Made by a program: the position numbers and the translations under genes | Notes under the pieces: generated by a model | Seen by the model: only the letters and a program-made list of their open reading frames with translations | Told to the model about the DNA's origin: nothing | Database searches by the model: none | Assembly: GCF_036227325.1 (NCBI RefSeq) | Contig: NZ_CP109467.1 | Span: 4,092,001-4,156,000 of the forward strand | Length of the DNA stretch: 64,000 bases | Direction of reading: 5' to 3' | Source of the DNA: Streptomyces sp. NBC_01465 | Lineage (GTDB): Bacteria > Actinomycetota > Actinomycetes > Streptomycetales > Streptomycetaceae | Shown: in pieces, positions 16,249 to 23,919 of the stretch | Numbering within the stretch: the first letter of the stretch is position 1 | Layout: each line of letters opens with the position of its first letter

Positions 16249-17298
16249 ATGTTCCATCCGCTCCGGGTCAGCGCGGTAGAGCGGCTGACGGACGACGCGG
16301 TGGCCGTCACCTTCGCCGTGGAGCCCGAACTGCGCGAGACCTTCCGCCACATGCCGGGCCAGCACATCGCGCTGCGCCGCATCGTGAACGGCGAGGAGAT
16401 CCGTCGTACGTACTCGATCTGCGCCCCCGCCACCGACGACCCCGAACTGCGCGTGGGCATCCGGCTGGTGGAGGGCGGCGAGTTCTCGACGTACGCGCTC
16501 AAGGAACTGGCCGTGGGCGACACCGTCGACGTCATGGAGCCCACGGGACGCTTCGTCCTCGCCCCGCGCGCCGGACACTTCGCGGCGATCGTCGGCGGCA
16601 GCGGCATCACCCCGGTCCTGTCGATCGCGGCCACCCTGCTCGCCCGCGAACCGCGGTCGGGTTTCACCCTGATCCGGAGCGACCGGACCGCCGCGTCGAC
16701 GATGTTCCTGGACGAGGTCGCCGACCTGAAGGACCGCTGGCCCGACCGCTTCCAGCTCATCACCGCGCTCTCCCGCGAGGAGCAGCAGTCGGGGCTGCCG
16801 TCCGGCCGGCTCGACCAGGACCGCCTGACCGGACTGCTGCCCGCGCTGCTCCCGGTGGCGGACATCGACGGCTGGTTCCTGTGCGGCCCCTTCGGGCTGG
16901 TCCAGGGTGCCGAGCGCGCCCTGCGCGAGCTGGGAGTCGCCCGGGCCCGTATCCACCAGGAGATCTTCCATGTGGACGACGGCACCGCCCCCGCCACGAC
17001 AACACAGACATCGGCCCCGGCGCACTCCACACTGACCGCGACGCTCGACGGCCGTTCCGGCAACTGGCCGGTCAGGGAAGGCGATTCACTCCTGGAGACG
17101 GTGCTGCGCGCCCGCGCGGACGCCCCGTACGCCTGCAAGGGCGGAGTCTGCGGCACCTGCCGCGCCTTCCTGGTCTCGGGCGAGGTCCGGATGGACCGCA
17201 ACTACGCGCTGGAACCGGAGGAGACCGAGGAGGGGTACGTCCTGGCCTGCCAGTCGCATCCCCTCACTCCAGAGGTGGAGCTGGACTTCGACCGCTGA
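16249..17298 (+). CDS. paaE: PaaE, NADPH-dependent reductase of the epoxidase
   Basis: A 349-residue flavin reductase. An FAD-binding domain (R-R-T-Y-S-I-C, about residues 45-51) and an NAD(P) domain (G-G-S-G-I-T-P-V-L near 120) are followed by a plant-type [2Fe-2S] ferredoxin domain. The cluster cysteines are in C-K-G-G-V-C-G-T-C and the later L-A-C-Q-S. It passes electrons from NADPH to the PaaABC oxygenase. The ATG follows the paaD stop directly (TAGATG). Confidence 0.95.
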   Translation: MFHPLRVSAVERLTDDAVAVTFAVEPELRETFRHMPGQHIALRRIVNGEEIRRTYSICAPATDDPELRVGIRLVEGGEFSTYALKELAVGDTVDVMEPTGRFVLAPRAGHFAAIVGGSGITPVLSIAATLLAREPRSGFTLIRSDRTAASTMFLDEVADLKDRWPDRFQLITALSREEQQSGLPSGRLDQDRLTGLLPALLPVADIDGWFLCGPFGLVQGAERALRELGVARARIHQEIFHVDDGTAPATTTQTSAPAHSTLTATLDGRSGNWPVREGDSLLETVLRARADAPYACKGGVCGTCRAFLVSGEVRMDRNYALEPEETEEGYVLACQSHPLTPEVELDFDR

Positions 17299-17346
17299 CC
17301 CTGTTCCACACGCCGTACCTGTTCCACATCCCGGCCGCTTCCCCTA

Positions 17347-17365
17347 ATCTGACGCCTCATCAGAT
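17347..17365. promoter_or_regulatory. Inverted repeat upstream of the acyl-CoA dehydrogenase
   Basis: ATCTGA, seven bases, TCAGAT, with GACGCCTCATC in the centre. It sits 26 bp before the start codon in an otherwise plain 93-bp gap and looks like an operator for a dimeric regulator, possibly of the TetR type. It differs in sequence from the ACCG...CGGT elements. Confidence 0.4.
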
Positions 17366-17391
17366 ATTGACCGTCGCGGGAGGACTGGGCT

Positions 17392-18525
17392 GTGGACTTC
17401 ACCTTCACCGAGGAACAGCAGGCGGCCGTGGAGGCGGCGAAGGCGGTCTTCTCGGGCGTCGCGCCCGACCAGGTCCCCAGCCCCGCGCTCACCCCGGGCG
17501 CGGTGGCCGACGACTTCGACCGGCCGCTGTGGGGCAAGCTCGCCGACGCCGACCTGCTGAGCCTGGTCCTCGCCCCCGAACACGGCGGCGCGGGTCTCGA
17601 CCCGATCGCCCTCTGTCTGGTGCTGCGCGAGTCCGCCAAGGTCCTGGCCCGTGTACCGCTCCTGGAGACGAGCGCGGTCGCCATGGCCGTACAGCGGTAC
17701 GCCACACCCGAGTTGAGCGCGGCGACGCTGCCCGCGGTCGGCCGTGGCGAGCTCGTCCTCACCGTCGGCGCCAACGGACGCACCGGCCACGACCCGGCCG
17801 AACTGGCCGTCACCGCCCGCCGCGAGGACACCGCCTGGATCCTCGACGGCGTCCAGACCGGAGTCCCCTGGGCCCAGACCGCGGACCTCATCGCCGTCCC
17901 CGCCCACACCGCCGAAGGACGCACCGTCCTCGCCCTGGTCCCCCGGGTGCACGACGGCCTCACCCTCGACGACCAGGTCTCCACCAGCGGCGAACGCTTC
18001 GCCGAGGTCCACCTCGACTCCGTACGCGTGGATGCCCGCCACCTCATCGAGGCCGAGGGCGCCTGGGAGTACCTGCGCAATCTCCTCGCCACCGGCACCT
18101 GCGCGCTCGCGCTCGGCCTGGGCGAAAGCGTCCTCGGCATGACCAGCGAATACACCGGCAAGCGCGAGCAGTTCGGCTTCCCGGTCGCCACGTTCCAGGC
18201 CGTGGCCGTCCAGGCCGCCGACCGCTACATCGACCTGCGCGCCATGGAGGTCACCCTCTGGCAGGCGGCCTGGCGCATCTCGACCGGTGCCTCGGGCGCG
18301 CTCCCCGCGGCCGGTGACATCGCGGTCGCCAAGATCTGGGCCTCCGACGGCGTACGCCGCACCGTCCAGACCGCCCAGCATCTGCACGGCGGCTTCGGCG
18401 CGGACACCGACTACCCGCTGCACCGCTACCACGCCTGGGCCAAGCAGCTGGAGCTCTCGCTCGGCCCGGCGGCAGCCCACGAGGAGTCCCTGGGCGACCT
18501 GCTGGCCGCCCACCCCCTCGGCTGA
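17392..18525 (+). CDS. Acyl-CoA dehydrogenase
   Basis: A 377-residue FAD-dependent acyl-CoA dehydrogenase. The N-terminal helical domain (F-T-E-E-Q-Q-A-A-V), middle beta domain and C-terminal helical domain (Q-F-G-F-P-V-A-T-F-Q-A-V, then H-G-G-F-G-A-D-T-D-Y-P-L-H-R) are all present. It uses a GTG start with GGGAGGA about 8 bases upstream. It lies 93 bp downstream of paaE behind its own inverted repeat, so it may be separately regulated. The sequence resembles the divergent second subunit of heteromeric acyl-CoA dehydrogenases, but no partner subunit is adjacent. Substrate unknown. Confidence 0.85.
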   Translation: MDFTFTEEQQAAVEAAKAVFSGVAPDQVPSPALTPGAVADDFDRPLWGKLADADLLSLVLAPEHGGAGLDPIALCLVLRESAKVLARVPLLETSAVAMAVQRYATPELSAATLPAVGRGELVLTVGANGRTGHDPAELAVTARREDTAWILDGVQTGVPWAQTADLIAVPAHTAEGRTVLALVPRVHDGLTLDDQVSTSGERFAEVHLDSVRVDARHLIEAEGAWEYLRNLLATGTCALALGLGESVLGMTSEYTGKREQFGFPVATFQAVAVQAADRYIDLRAMEVTLWQAAWRISTGASGALPAAGDIAVAKIWASDGVRRTVQTAQHLHGGFGADTDYPLHRYHAWAKQLELSLGPAAAHEESLGDLLAAHPLG

Positions 18526-18529
18526 CAAC

Positions 18530-18874
18530 TCAGAGGACGAAAGCCGGGCTTCCGCTCTCCGTCACCATCGGACGCCCGGCACCGTCCCAGGCCAGCATGC
18601 CGCCGTCGATGTTCACCGCGTCGATGCCCTGCTGCACCAGGTACTGCGTCACCTGGGCGGACCGCCCGCCGACCCGGCACATCACAAAGGCCTGCCGCCC
18701 GTCGGCCACCGCCTCGGTGACCTCACCGAATCGCGCCACGAAGTCGCTCATCGGGATGTGCAGCGCACCCTCGACGTGCCCGGCCGCCCACTCGTCGTCC
18801 TCCCGGACATCAAGCACCAGGCCGTCGGCCGGTACGGCAGCGACATCCACCTGGGGCAGCGCGGCGAAATTCAT
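18530..18874 (-). CDS. Rhodanese-like sulfurtransferase domain protein
   Basis: A 114-residue single-domain rhodanese. Family motifs are L-D-V-R-E-D-D-E-W-A-A-G-H (about residues 21-33) and the active loop C-R-V-G-G-R-S with catalytic Cys66, so it is likely active and not a degenerate copy. It can carry a persulfide. It lies 46 bp after the J-domain gene on the same strand, at the end of a probable DUF2252-J-domain-rhodanese operon. Partner proteins are unknown. Confidence 0.88.
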   Translation of the reverse strand: MNFAALPQVDVAAVPADGLVLDVREDDEWAAGHVEGALHIPMSDFVARFGEVTEAVADGRQAFVMCRVGGRSAQVTQYLVQQGIDAVNIDGGMLAWDGAGRPMVTESGSPAFVL

Positions 18875-18920
18875 GGGGTGAGCCTTCTCTCGTACGAACC
18901 CGACACGGTCACCGGGAACG

Positions 18921-19811
18921 CTACTGCACCAGTCCCGCCAGCTCCGCCTCGCGCTCGGAGACCTGACCGAGCAGCTGCTCGGCGATCTCCTCGAGGAGCC
19001 GGTCCGGATCATCCGGCGCCATCCGCAGCATCGCGCCGATCGCGCTCTCCTCCAGGTCATGAGCGGCCAGCGTCAGCAACTCCTTGCGGCGCGAGAGCCA
19101 CTCCAGGCGCGCGTACAGCTCCTCGCTCTCACTGGGCTGCGACTCCACCGGAACAGGCCCCGCGGCCCACTCCTCGGCGAGCTCCCGCAGCAGCCCCTCG
19201 TCCCCGCGCCCGTATGCGGCGTTCACGCGCGTGATGAACTCCTCCCGCCGCTCCCGCTCCGCCTCCTCCTGCGCCAGGTCGGGGTGCGCCTTGCGGGCCA
19301 GCTCGCGGTAGAGCTTGCGCGCCTCCTCGCTGGGCCGCACCCGCTTGGGCGGCTGGACCGGCTGCTCATTGAGCATCGCCTCCGCCTCGGGCGACAGCCC
19401 TTCGGAGTCGAGCCAGTCGTGGAACAGCTCCTCGACCCCGGGCATCGGCATCACCATGGCCCGCGCCTCGTACGCCTTGCGCAGGTCCTCGGGGTCCCCG
19501 CTGCGAGCGGCCCTGGCCTCGGCGATCAGCGCATCGAGCTCGTCGAGCCGGGTGTACATCGGGCCGAGTCTCTGGTGGTGCAGCCGGGAGAAGTTCTCCA
19601 CCTCCACCCGGAAGGTCTCCACCGCGATCTCGAACTCGATCAGCGCCTGCTCGGCCGCGCGCACCGCCTTCTCCAGCCGCGCCTCGGGCCGCTGCTCGTC
19701 GGCCTGCGCGGCCTGCGCGTCCTGCCCAGCGGCCTGCGCGCCCGCCTGCTCGGCCTGCTGCCCGTCCGTCTCGTTCCGGGTCGTCGTTCCCCCGGTGGCA
19801 TCCTCCGTCAC
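18921..19811 (-). CDS. Acidic coiled-coil protein with a J-domain-like motif
   Basis: A 296-residue soluble protein. An alanine/glutamine-rich N-terminus (1-40) leads to a long predicted coiled coil (about 45-115). A segment around residues 164-205 contains L-Y-R-E-L-A-R-K-A-H-P-D-L; the HPD tripeptide (176-178) on a basic helix is the hallmark of DnaK-stimulating J domains. A second helical acidic region follows. Starts with GTG. This is either a J-domain co-chaperone with a non-standard layout or a protein that has kept only the central helices. It lies 46 bp upstream of the rhodanese gene and 32 bp after the DUF2252 gene. Confidence 0.75.
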   Translation of the reverse strand: MTEDATGGTTTRNETDGQQAEQAGAQAAGQDAQAAQADEQRPEARLEKAVRAAEQALIEFEIAVETFRVEVENFSRLHHQRLGPMYTRLDELDALIAEARAARSGDPEDLRKAYEARAMVMPMPGVEELFHDWLDSEGLSPEAEAMLNEQPVQPPKRVRPSEEARKLYRELARKAHPDLAQEEAERERREEFITRVNAAYGRGDEGLLRELAEEWAAGPVPVESQPSESEELYARLEWLSRRKELLTLAAHDLEESAIGAMLRMAPDDPDRLLEEIAEQLLGQVSEREAELAGLVQ

Positions 19812-19843
19812 CCGCCCAGCCTAAGGGCGCCCGCCACCCCCGG

Positions 19844-21253
19844 TCACACCCCCAGCTCGGCCTCGATCCGCCCCTCCCTCACCGCCGCCACCAGATCGGC
19901 GTGATCGGCTTCCGTACGGTCCGCGTACGTCACCGCGAAAGCGGCCACCGCCTCGTCCAGCTCCTCGCTCTTGCCGCAGTACCCGGCGATCAGCCGCGGA
20001 TCCGCACTGTGCGCATGGGCCCGGGCGAGCAGCGCCCCGGTCATCCGCGCATAGTCGTCCACCTGGTCGGCCGCGAGCGCCGCCGGGTCCACGCTCCCCT
20101 TTCGGTTCCTGAACTGCCGCACCTGGAAAGGCAGCCCGGACACAGTCGTCCAGCCCAGCAGCATGTCGCTGACCACCTGCATCCGCTTCTGCCCGAGCAC
20201 CACCCGCCGGCCCTCGTGCTCCTCGGGAGGCGTACGGAACCCGGCCGCCGGCAGATACGGCACCAATGCCGAAGGACGCGCCTCCTTCACCTGCAGCACC
20301 AGCGGCTCCCCCCGGTGATCGATCAGCAGCACCACATACGACCGAGTCCCCACACTCCCGGTGCCGACCACCCGGAACGCCACATCGTGGATCGCATACC
20401 GGGCCAGCAGCGGCAGCCGGTCGTGCGACAGCGTGGACAGATACTCCTCCAGCGCACCGGCCACCGCCGCGGCCTCCGCATCGGGCACCCGCCGCAGCAC
20501 CGGCACCGCGTCCACGAAGCGCCGCCCGCCGTCCCCGCTCTCCTCGGTCGCCTTGGCGGCGAAGCGCGCGCTGGTGTTCTTACGGGCCTTCTCCGAGACC
20601 CGCTCCAGCGTCCCCAGCAGATCCGTCGCGTCCGCGTGCGAGACGAGCTCCTCGTCGGCTATCGCGTTCCACGCGTCCAACGCCGGAAGCTTCGCCAGCA
20701 GCCGCATGGTCCGCCGGTACGCACCGACCGCATGGAACGCCCCGGCCCTGCAGGTGTCCTCGTCCGCCCCCGCCTCCCGCCCGGCAAGCACCAGCGATGC
20801 CGCCAGCCGCTTGACGTCCCACTCCCAGGGGCCGACCACCGTCTCGTCGAAGTCGTTCAGATCGATGACGAGCCGGCCGCGCGCATCGCCGTACAGCCCG
20901 AAGTTCGCCGCGTGCGCATCGCCGCATATCTGCGCGCCCACCCCGGTCACGGGCGTACCCACCAGGTCGTGGGCCATCAGCCCGGCCGCACCGCGCAGAA
21001 AGGCGAAGGGCGTGGCGGCCATCCGTCCCACCCGTATCGGTGTGAGCCCCGGCACCCGGCCCCGGTTGGACTCGACGACGGCCTGCACCGCATCGGGCCG
21101 CCCCTGCGCCGGCACCAGCGAATCGTGCGAGGCCCGGGGCACCCGCGACCTGAGCTCCCGGCCCTCGTCCTTGGGCGACCCCTTCGGCCCGTCGGCCTCG
21201 GTGACCCGCTGAGCAAACCCCGCCACCACCGGCACTCGCATGCGCTCGCTCAT
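19844..21253 (-). CDS. DUF2252 family protein, kinase-like fold
   Basis: A 469-residue DUF2252 protein. The central motif C-G-D-A-H-A-A-N-F-G (about residues 110-120) and the following D-L-N-D-F-D-E resemble the catalytic HGDxHxxN and metal-binding D-x-D stretches of aminoglycoside phosphotransferase and protein-kinase-like enzymes. This suggests an ATP-dependent phosphotransferase on a small molecule, although no member's substrate is known to me. First gene of the leftward operon and divergent from the MarR gene; the shared region has two perfect DnaA boxes and several inverted repeats. Confidence 0.82.
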   Translation of the reverse strand: MSERMRVPVVAGFAQRVTEADGPKGSPKDEGRELRSRVPRASHDSLVPAQGRPDAVQAVVESNRGRVPGLTPIRVGRMAATPFAFLRGAAGLMAHDLVGTPVTGVGAQICGDAHAANFGLYGDARGRLVIDLNDFDETVVGPWEWDVKRLAASLVLAGREAGADEDTCRAGAFHAVGAYRRTMRLLAKLPALDAWNAIADEELVSHADATDLLGTLERVSEKARKNTSARFAAKATEESGDGGRRFVDAVPVLRRVPDAEAAAVAGALEEYLSTLSHDRLPLLARYAIHDVAFRVVGTGSVGTRSYVVLLIDHRGEPLVLQVKEARPSALVPYLPAAGFRTPPEEHEGRRVVLGQKRMQVVSDMLLGWTTVSGLPFQVRQFRNRKGSVDPAALAADQVDDYARMTGALLARAHAHSADPRLIAGYCGKSEELDEAVAAFAVTYADRTEADHADLVAAVREGRIEAELGV

Positions 21254-21333
21254 GAAGTCCCCGCCCTCGAAAAGCCCCGACCAACATCAACTGCCCACGA
21301 CCGTACCGCCGCTCGCCGAGACCCGTCGCCCCC

Positions 21334-21360
21334 TGTGGACAACCCTCCGGATGTGGACAA
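21334..21360 (-). promoter_or_regulatory. Two perfect DnaA boxes in the DUF2252-MarR promoter region
   Basis: TGTGGACAA occurs at 21334-21342 and again at 21352-21360, same orientation, 18 bp start to start. Both match the Streptomyces consensus exactly. Confidence 0.65.
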
Positions 21361-21397
21361 GTGGGCAACCCCCGTACGGCATCCGGAGGTTGCCCAC
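21344..21397. promoter_or_regulatory. Interleaved inverted repeats upstream of marR
   Basis: Two perfect 10-bp inverted pairs interleave: CCTCCGGATG (21344) with CATCCGGAGG (21380), and GTGGGCAACC (21361) with GGTTGCCCAC (21388). They overlap the second DnaA box region and the probable -35 of the MarR gene. They may be operator sites; the interleaving also permits a pseudoknot in RNA. Confidence 0.45.
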
Positions 21398-21406
21398 CAC
21401 ACCCGA

Positions 21407-21421
21407 GTTGTACTATGCAAC
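21407..21421. promoter_or_regulatory. Possible MarR operator over a -10 element
   Basis: GTTG, seven bases, CAAC. The spacer contains TACTAT (21411-21416), a good -10 hexamer, with TTGCCC about 15 bases upstream. The position suggests autorepression by the MarR protein that starts at 21444. Confidence 0.45.
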
Positions 21422-21443
21422 CAATAGCGAGAGGGGCAACTCA

Positions 21444-21884
21444 ATGGCCGCCGGCGACCCCCGGGCACGCGACTCATCCGTCGACACCATCCAGCGCGAA
21501 CTCACCGCGTTCGCCCGCCGCGCCCGCGCGACGGCCGCCCGCCTCCACCCGGAACTGCCCCTGGTCTCGTACACCCTGCTCGCCCACATCGACGACCAGC
21601 AGGGCTGCCGCGCGACCGACCTCGCGGCGCACTACATGCTGGACAAGTCCACGGTGAGCCGACAGATCGCGAACCTGGAGAAGCTGGGCCTGGTCGAGCG
21701 CCGCCCGGACCCCGACGACCACCGCGTCCAGGTCCTGCACCCCACGGACGCCGGCACCAGCACCCTCGCGGCCACCCAGGGCAGCCGCCGCGCAGCCGTC
21801 CACGACCGCCTGGCGGACTGGAGCGCGGAGGACCTCGGCCGCTTCGCCGCCTACCTGTTGCGGTACAACACCGCGCACCAGTAA
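21444..21884 (+). CDS. MarR-family transcriptional regulator
   Basis: A 146-residue winged-helix regulator. The DNA-binding part includes C-R-A-T-D-L-A-A-H-Y, the recognition helix D-K-S-T-V-S-R-Q-I-A-N-L-E, and the wing E-R-R-P-D-P-D-D-H-R. ATG 21444 follows GAGAGGGGCAAC. Longer readings into the promoter are not credible. Its likely targets are its own promoter and the divergent DUF2252 operon. The inducer is unknown. Confidence 0.9.
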   Translation: MAAGDPRARDSSVDTIQRELTAFARRARATAARLHPELPLVSYTLLAHIDDQQGCRATDLAAHYMLDKSTVSRQIANLEKLGLVERRPDPDDHRVQVLHPTDAGTSTLAATQGSRRAAVHDRLADWSAEDLGRFAAYLLRYNTAHQ

Positions 21885-21922
21885 GCGGCGAGACCCAACG
21901 GACCCCCGTCGGCCGCGCGGGG

Positions 21923-21936
21923 GTTTCACGTGAAAC
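21923..21936. other. parS site 2, downstream of marR
   Basis: Perfect GTTTCACGTGAAAC, intergenic, about 30 kb from oriC. Confidence 0.95.
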
Positions 21937-21966
21937 ACGTCTCAGCAACAAACAAGCAAACGAAGA

Positions 21967-22008
21967 ACGGGCCCCTGTCAGCGACTTTCGTCACTGACGG
22001 AGACCCGT
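21967..22008 (-). terminator. Hairpin downstream of tRNA-Leu
   Basis: Imperfect 19-bp inverted repeat (21967-21985 and 21990-22008) with loop TTTC, eight bases past the tRNA 3' end. It may also stop transcription arriving from marR. Confidence 0.65.
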
Positions 22009-22015
22009 CCGTTTG

Positions 22016-22098
22016 TGCGCGAGGGGGGATTTGAACCCCCACGTCCCTAAGGACACTGGCACCTGAAGCCAGCGCGTCTGCCGTTCCGCCACTCGCGC
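22016..22098 (-). tRNA. tRNA-Leu (CAG)
   Basis: On the minus strand, acceptor arms GCGCGAG and CTCGCGC pair. The anticodon stem CTGGC/GCCAG encloses loop TTCAGGT, giving anticodon CAG. A long variable arm (GTCCTTAGGGAC) marks a class II tRNA, and the T-arm GGTTCAAATCC is standard. CCA is not encoded. It reads CUG, the commonest leucine codon in this genome type. Confidence 0.96.
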
Positions 22099-22403
22099 AA
22101 GAATGGTGTCCTGGGCTCTCTCACTGGCTGTGTGATTGCCTGGCGACGAACGAAAGATTAGCACGCTGGACAGGGTGGATTCACATCCGTTGTTTCGGTG
22201 ACCCGGCCCAGGGAACGAGCTCCTCCCGCCCCCACTCCTCCTAGGTGCGCCGCTTGTGCGGGACACTGACAGGAGCCGCCTCTACGATCCGTGTGAGGGG
22301 TGACACTCATCCACTGGGCAGACAAGGGGAACCAGCCGATTTCCCGACGCGTGGATACGATCAGTAAGCAGTACGAGGACGACAACGCCGGAGGAGGTGC
22401 CTC
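22099..22403. promoter_or_regulatory. Intergenic region upstream of fhaA
   Basis: About 305 bp without a convincing gene between tRNA-Leu and the wall/signalling operon. It must hold the tRNA-Leu promoter (leftward) and the fhaA promoter (rightward). TACGAT hexamers occur near 22284 and 22356, but matching -35 elements are not clear. A strong GGAGGAGG ribosome-binding site precedes fhaA. Confidence 0.5.
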
Positions 22404-23246
22404 ATGGGAGTCCTGAAGAAGTTCGAGCAACGCCTCGAAGGTCTGGTCAACGGCACCTTCGCGAAGGTGTTCAAGTCCGAGGTCCAGCCCGTCGAGATCG
22501 CGGGCGCTCTCCAGCGCGAGTGCGACAACAACGCCACGATCTGGAACCGCGAGCGGACCGTCGTGCCCAACGACTTCATCGTCGAGCTCTCCACCCCCGA
22601 CTTCGAACGGCTCAGCCCGTACTCGGGTCAGCTGGGCGACGAGCTCTCCGGGCTGGTACGCGACTACGCCAAGCAGCAGCGGTACACGTTCATGGGCCCC
22701 ATCAAGGTCCACCTCGAAAAGGCCGACGACCTCGACACCGGCCTCTACCGCGTCCGCAGCCGCACCCTCGCCTCCAGCACCAACCAGCAGAGCGCGCCCG
22801 CGAGCCCGCCGCCCTCGGCCTCCCGGCGTCCCGCCGCGAGCGGCTACGGCTATCCGCCCACCGCGGCCCCGCCGATGCCCGCCGCGCCTCCGCCGGTCGC
22901 GCCCGCGCCCCACCGGCCCGCACCCGCGAGCCGTCCTGCCGCCCCGGGCCCCATGCCCGGCGCCCAGACCCGGCGCTGGATCGAGATCAACGGCAACCGC
23001 CACCAGATCTCGCGCCCCACTCTCGTACTCGGCCGTTCCACCGAGGCCGACGTGCGGATCGACGACCCCGGCGTATCGCGCCGGCACTGCGAAATCCGGA
23101 CCGGAACGCCCTCGACGATCCAGGATCTCGGATCCACCAACGGCATCGTGGTAGACGGGCAGCACACCACCCGCGCTACGCTCCGCGACGGCTCACGGAT
23201 TGTCGTGGGCAACACCACCATCGTTTACAGGCAAGCCGAAGGGTGA
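22404..23246 (+). CDS. fhaA: FhaA, DUF3662 and FHA-domain protein
   Basis: A 280-residue two-domain protein. The N-terminal DUF3662 domain (1-125) opens G-V-L-K-K-F-E-Q-R-L-E. A proline/alanine-rich linker (about 130-185) follows, then a C-terminal FHA domain with L-G-R-S, S-R-R-H and G-S-T-N-G, the phosphothreonine-binding residues. In actinobacteria FhaA is a target of the PASTA kinase and binds phosphorylated MviN. First gene of the six-gene operon; start supported by GGAGGAGG seven bases upstream. Confidence 0.93.
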   Translation: MGVLKKFEQRLEGLVNGTFAKVFKSEVQPVEIAGALQRECDNNATIWNRERTVVPNDFIVELSTPDFERLSPYSGQLGDELSGLVRDYAKQQRYTFMGPIKVHLEKADDLDTGLYRVRSRTLASSTNQQSAPASPPPSASRRPAASGYGYPPTAAPPMPAAPPPVAPAPHRPAPASRPAAPGPMPGAQTRRWIEINGNRHQISRPTLVLGRSTEADVRIDDPGVSRRHCEIRTGTPSTIQDLGSTNGIVVDGQHTTRATLRDGSRIVVGNTTIVYRQAEG

Positions 23247-23256
23247 AGCGGGGGCA

Positions 23257-23784
23257 ATGTCAGAGCTGACCCTGACGGTCATGCGGCTAGGTTTCCTGGC
23301 CGTCCTGTGGCTGTTCGTCATCGTGGCCGTCCAGGTCATTCGCAGCGACCTGTTCGGTACGCGCGTCACCCAGCGGGGCTCCCGCCGCGGCAACGACGCA
23401 CGTCCCCAGCAGACCGCGCGGCAGGCAACGACGCCGCCGCAGCAGCAGCGCCAGCAGCCGGCCGGGGGCGGTGGCCGGCAGCGCCGGGGCGCCCCCACCA
23501 AGCTGGTCGTATCCGAAGGCACCCTCACCGGTACCACCGTCGCCCTCCAGGGCCAGACCATCACCCTGGGCCGGGCGCACGATTCAACGATCGTGCTGGA
23601 CGACGACTACGCGTCCAGCAGGCATGCCAGGATCTACCCCGATCGTGACGGCCAGTGGATCGTCGAGGATCTCGGGTCCACCAACGGTACGTATCTCGAC
23701 CGGACCCGCCTGACGACCCCGACACCCATTCCGCTGGGCGCACCGATCCGCATCGGCAAGACCGTCATCGAGCTGCGGAAGTAG
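23257..23784 (+). CDS. fhaB: FhaB, membrane-anchored FHA-domain protein
   Basis: A 175-residue protein. One N-terminal membrane helix (about residues 8-27) is followed by a glutamine/arginine-rich linker and a C-terminal FHA domain with L-G-R-A, S-S-R-H and G-S-T-N-G-T. The phosphothreonine-contact residues are intact. In mycobacteria the equivalent (FipA-interacting FhaB) links kinase signalling to septation and wall synthesis. It starts 10 bp after fhaA. Confidence 0.92.
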   Translation: MSELTLTVMRLGFLAVLWLFVIVAVQVIRSDLFGTRVTQRGSRRGNDARPQQTARQATTPPQQQRQQPAGGGGRQRRGAPTKLVVSEGTLTGTTVALQGQTITLGRAHDSTIVLDDDYASSRHARIYPDRDGQWIVEDLGSTNGTYLDRTRLTTPTPIPLGAPIRIGKTVIELRK

Positions 23785-23919
23785 TAGGACAATGACAGCG
23801 CGCGAGCGGAGCGAGCGAGCCGCGGCAATCCCGCAGAGGGGCCGAAGCGTGCTCCCGACCGGAGGGTGGGCAGTGTGGCTCGAGACCGGCTGTACCCAGA
23901 GCCGACGGGCGAGGTGCGC

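Noticed and set aside
23785..23874. REP-like element GCGAGCGGAGCGAGCGAGC
   Set aside because: Short and GC-skewed with no stable hairpin partner. This kind of sequence recurs widely in Streptomyces and has no assigned role.
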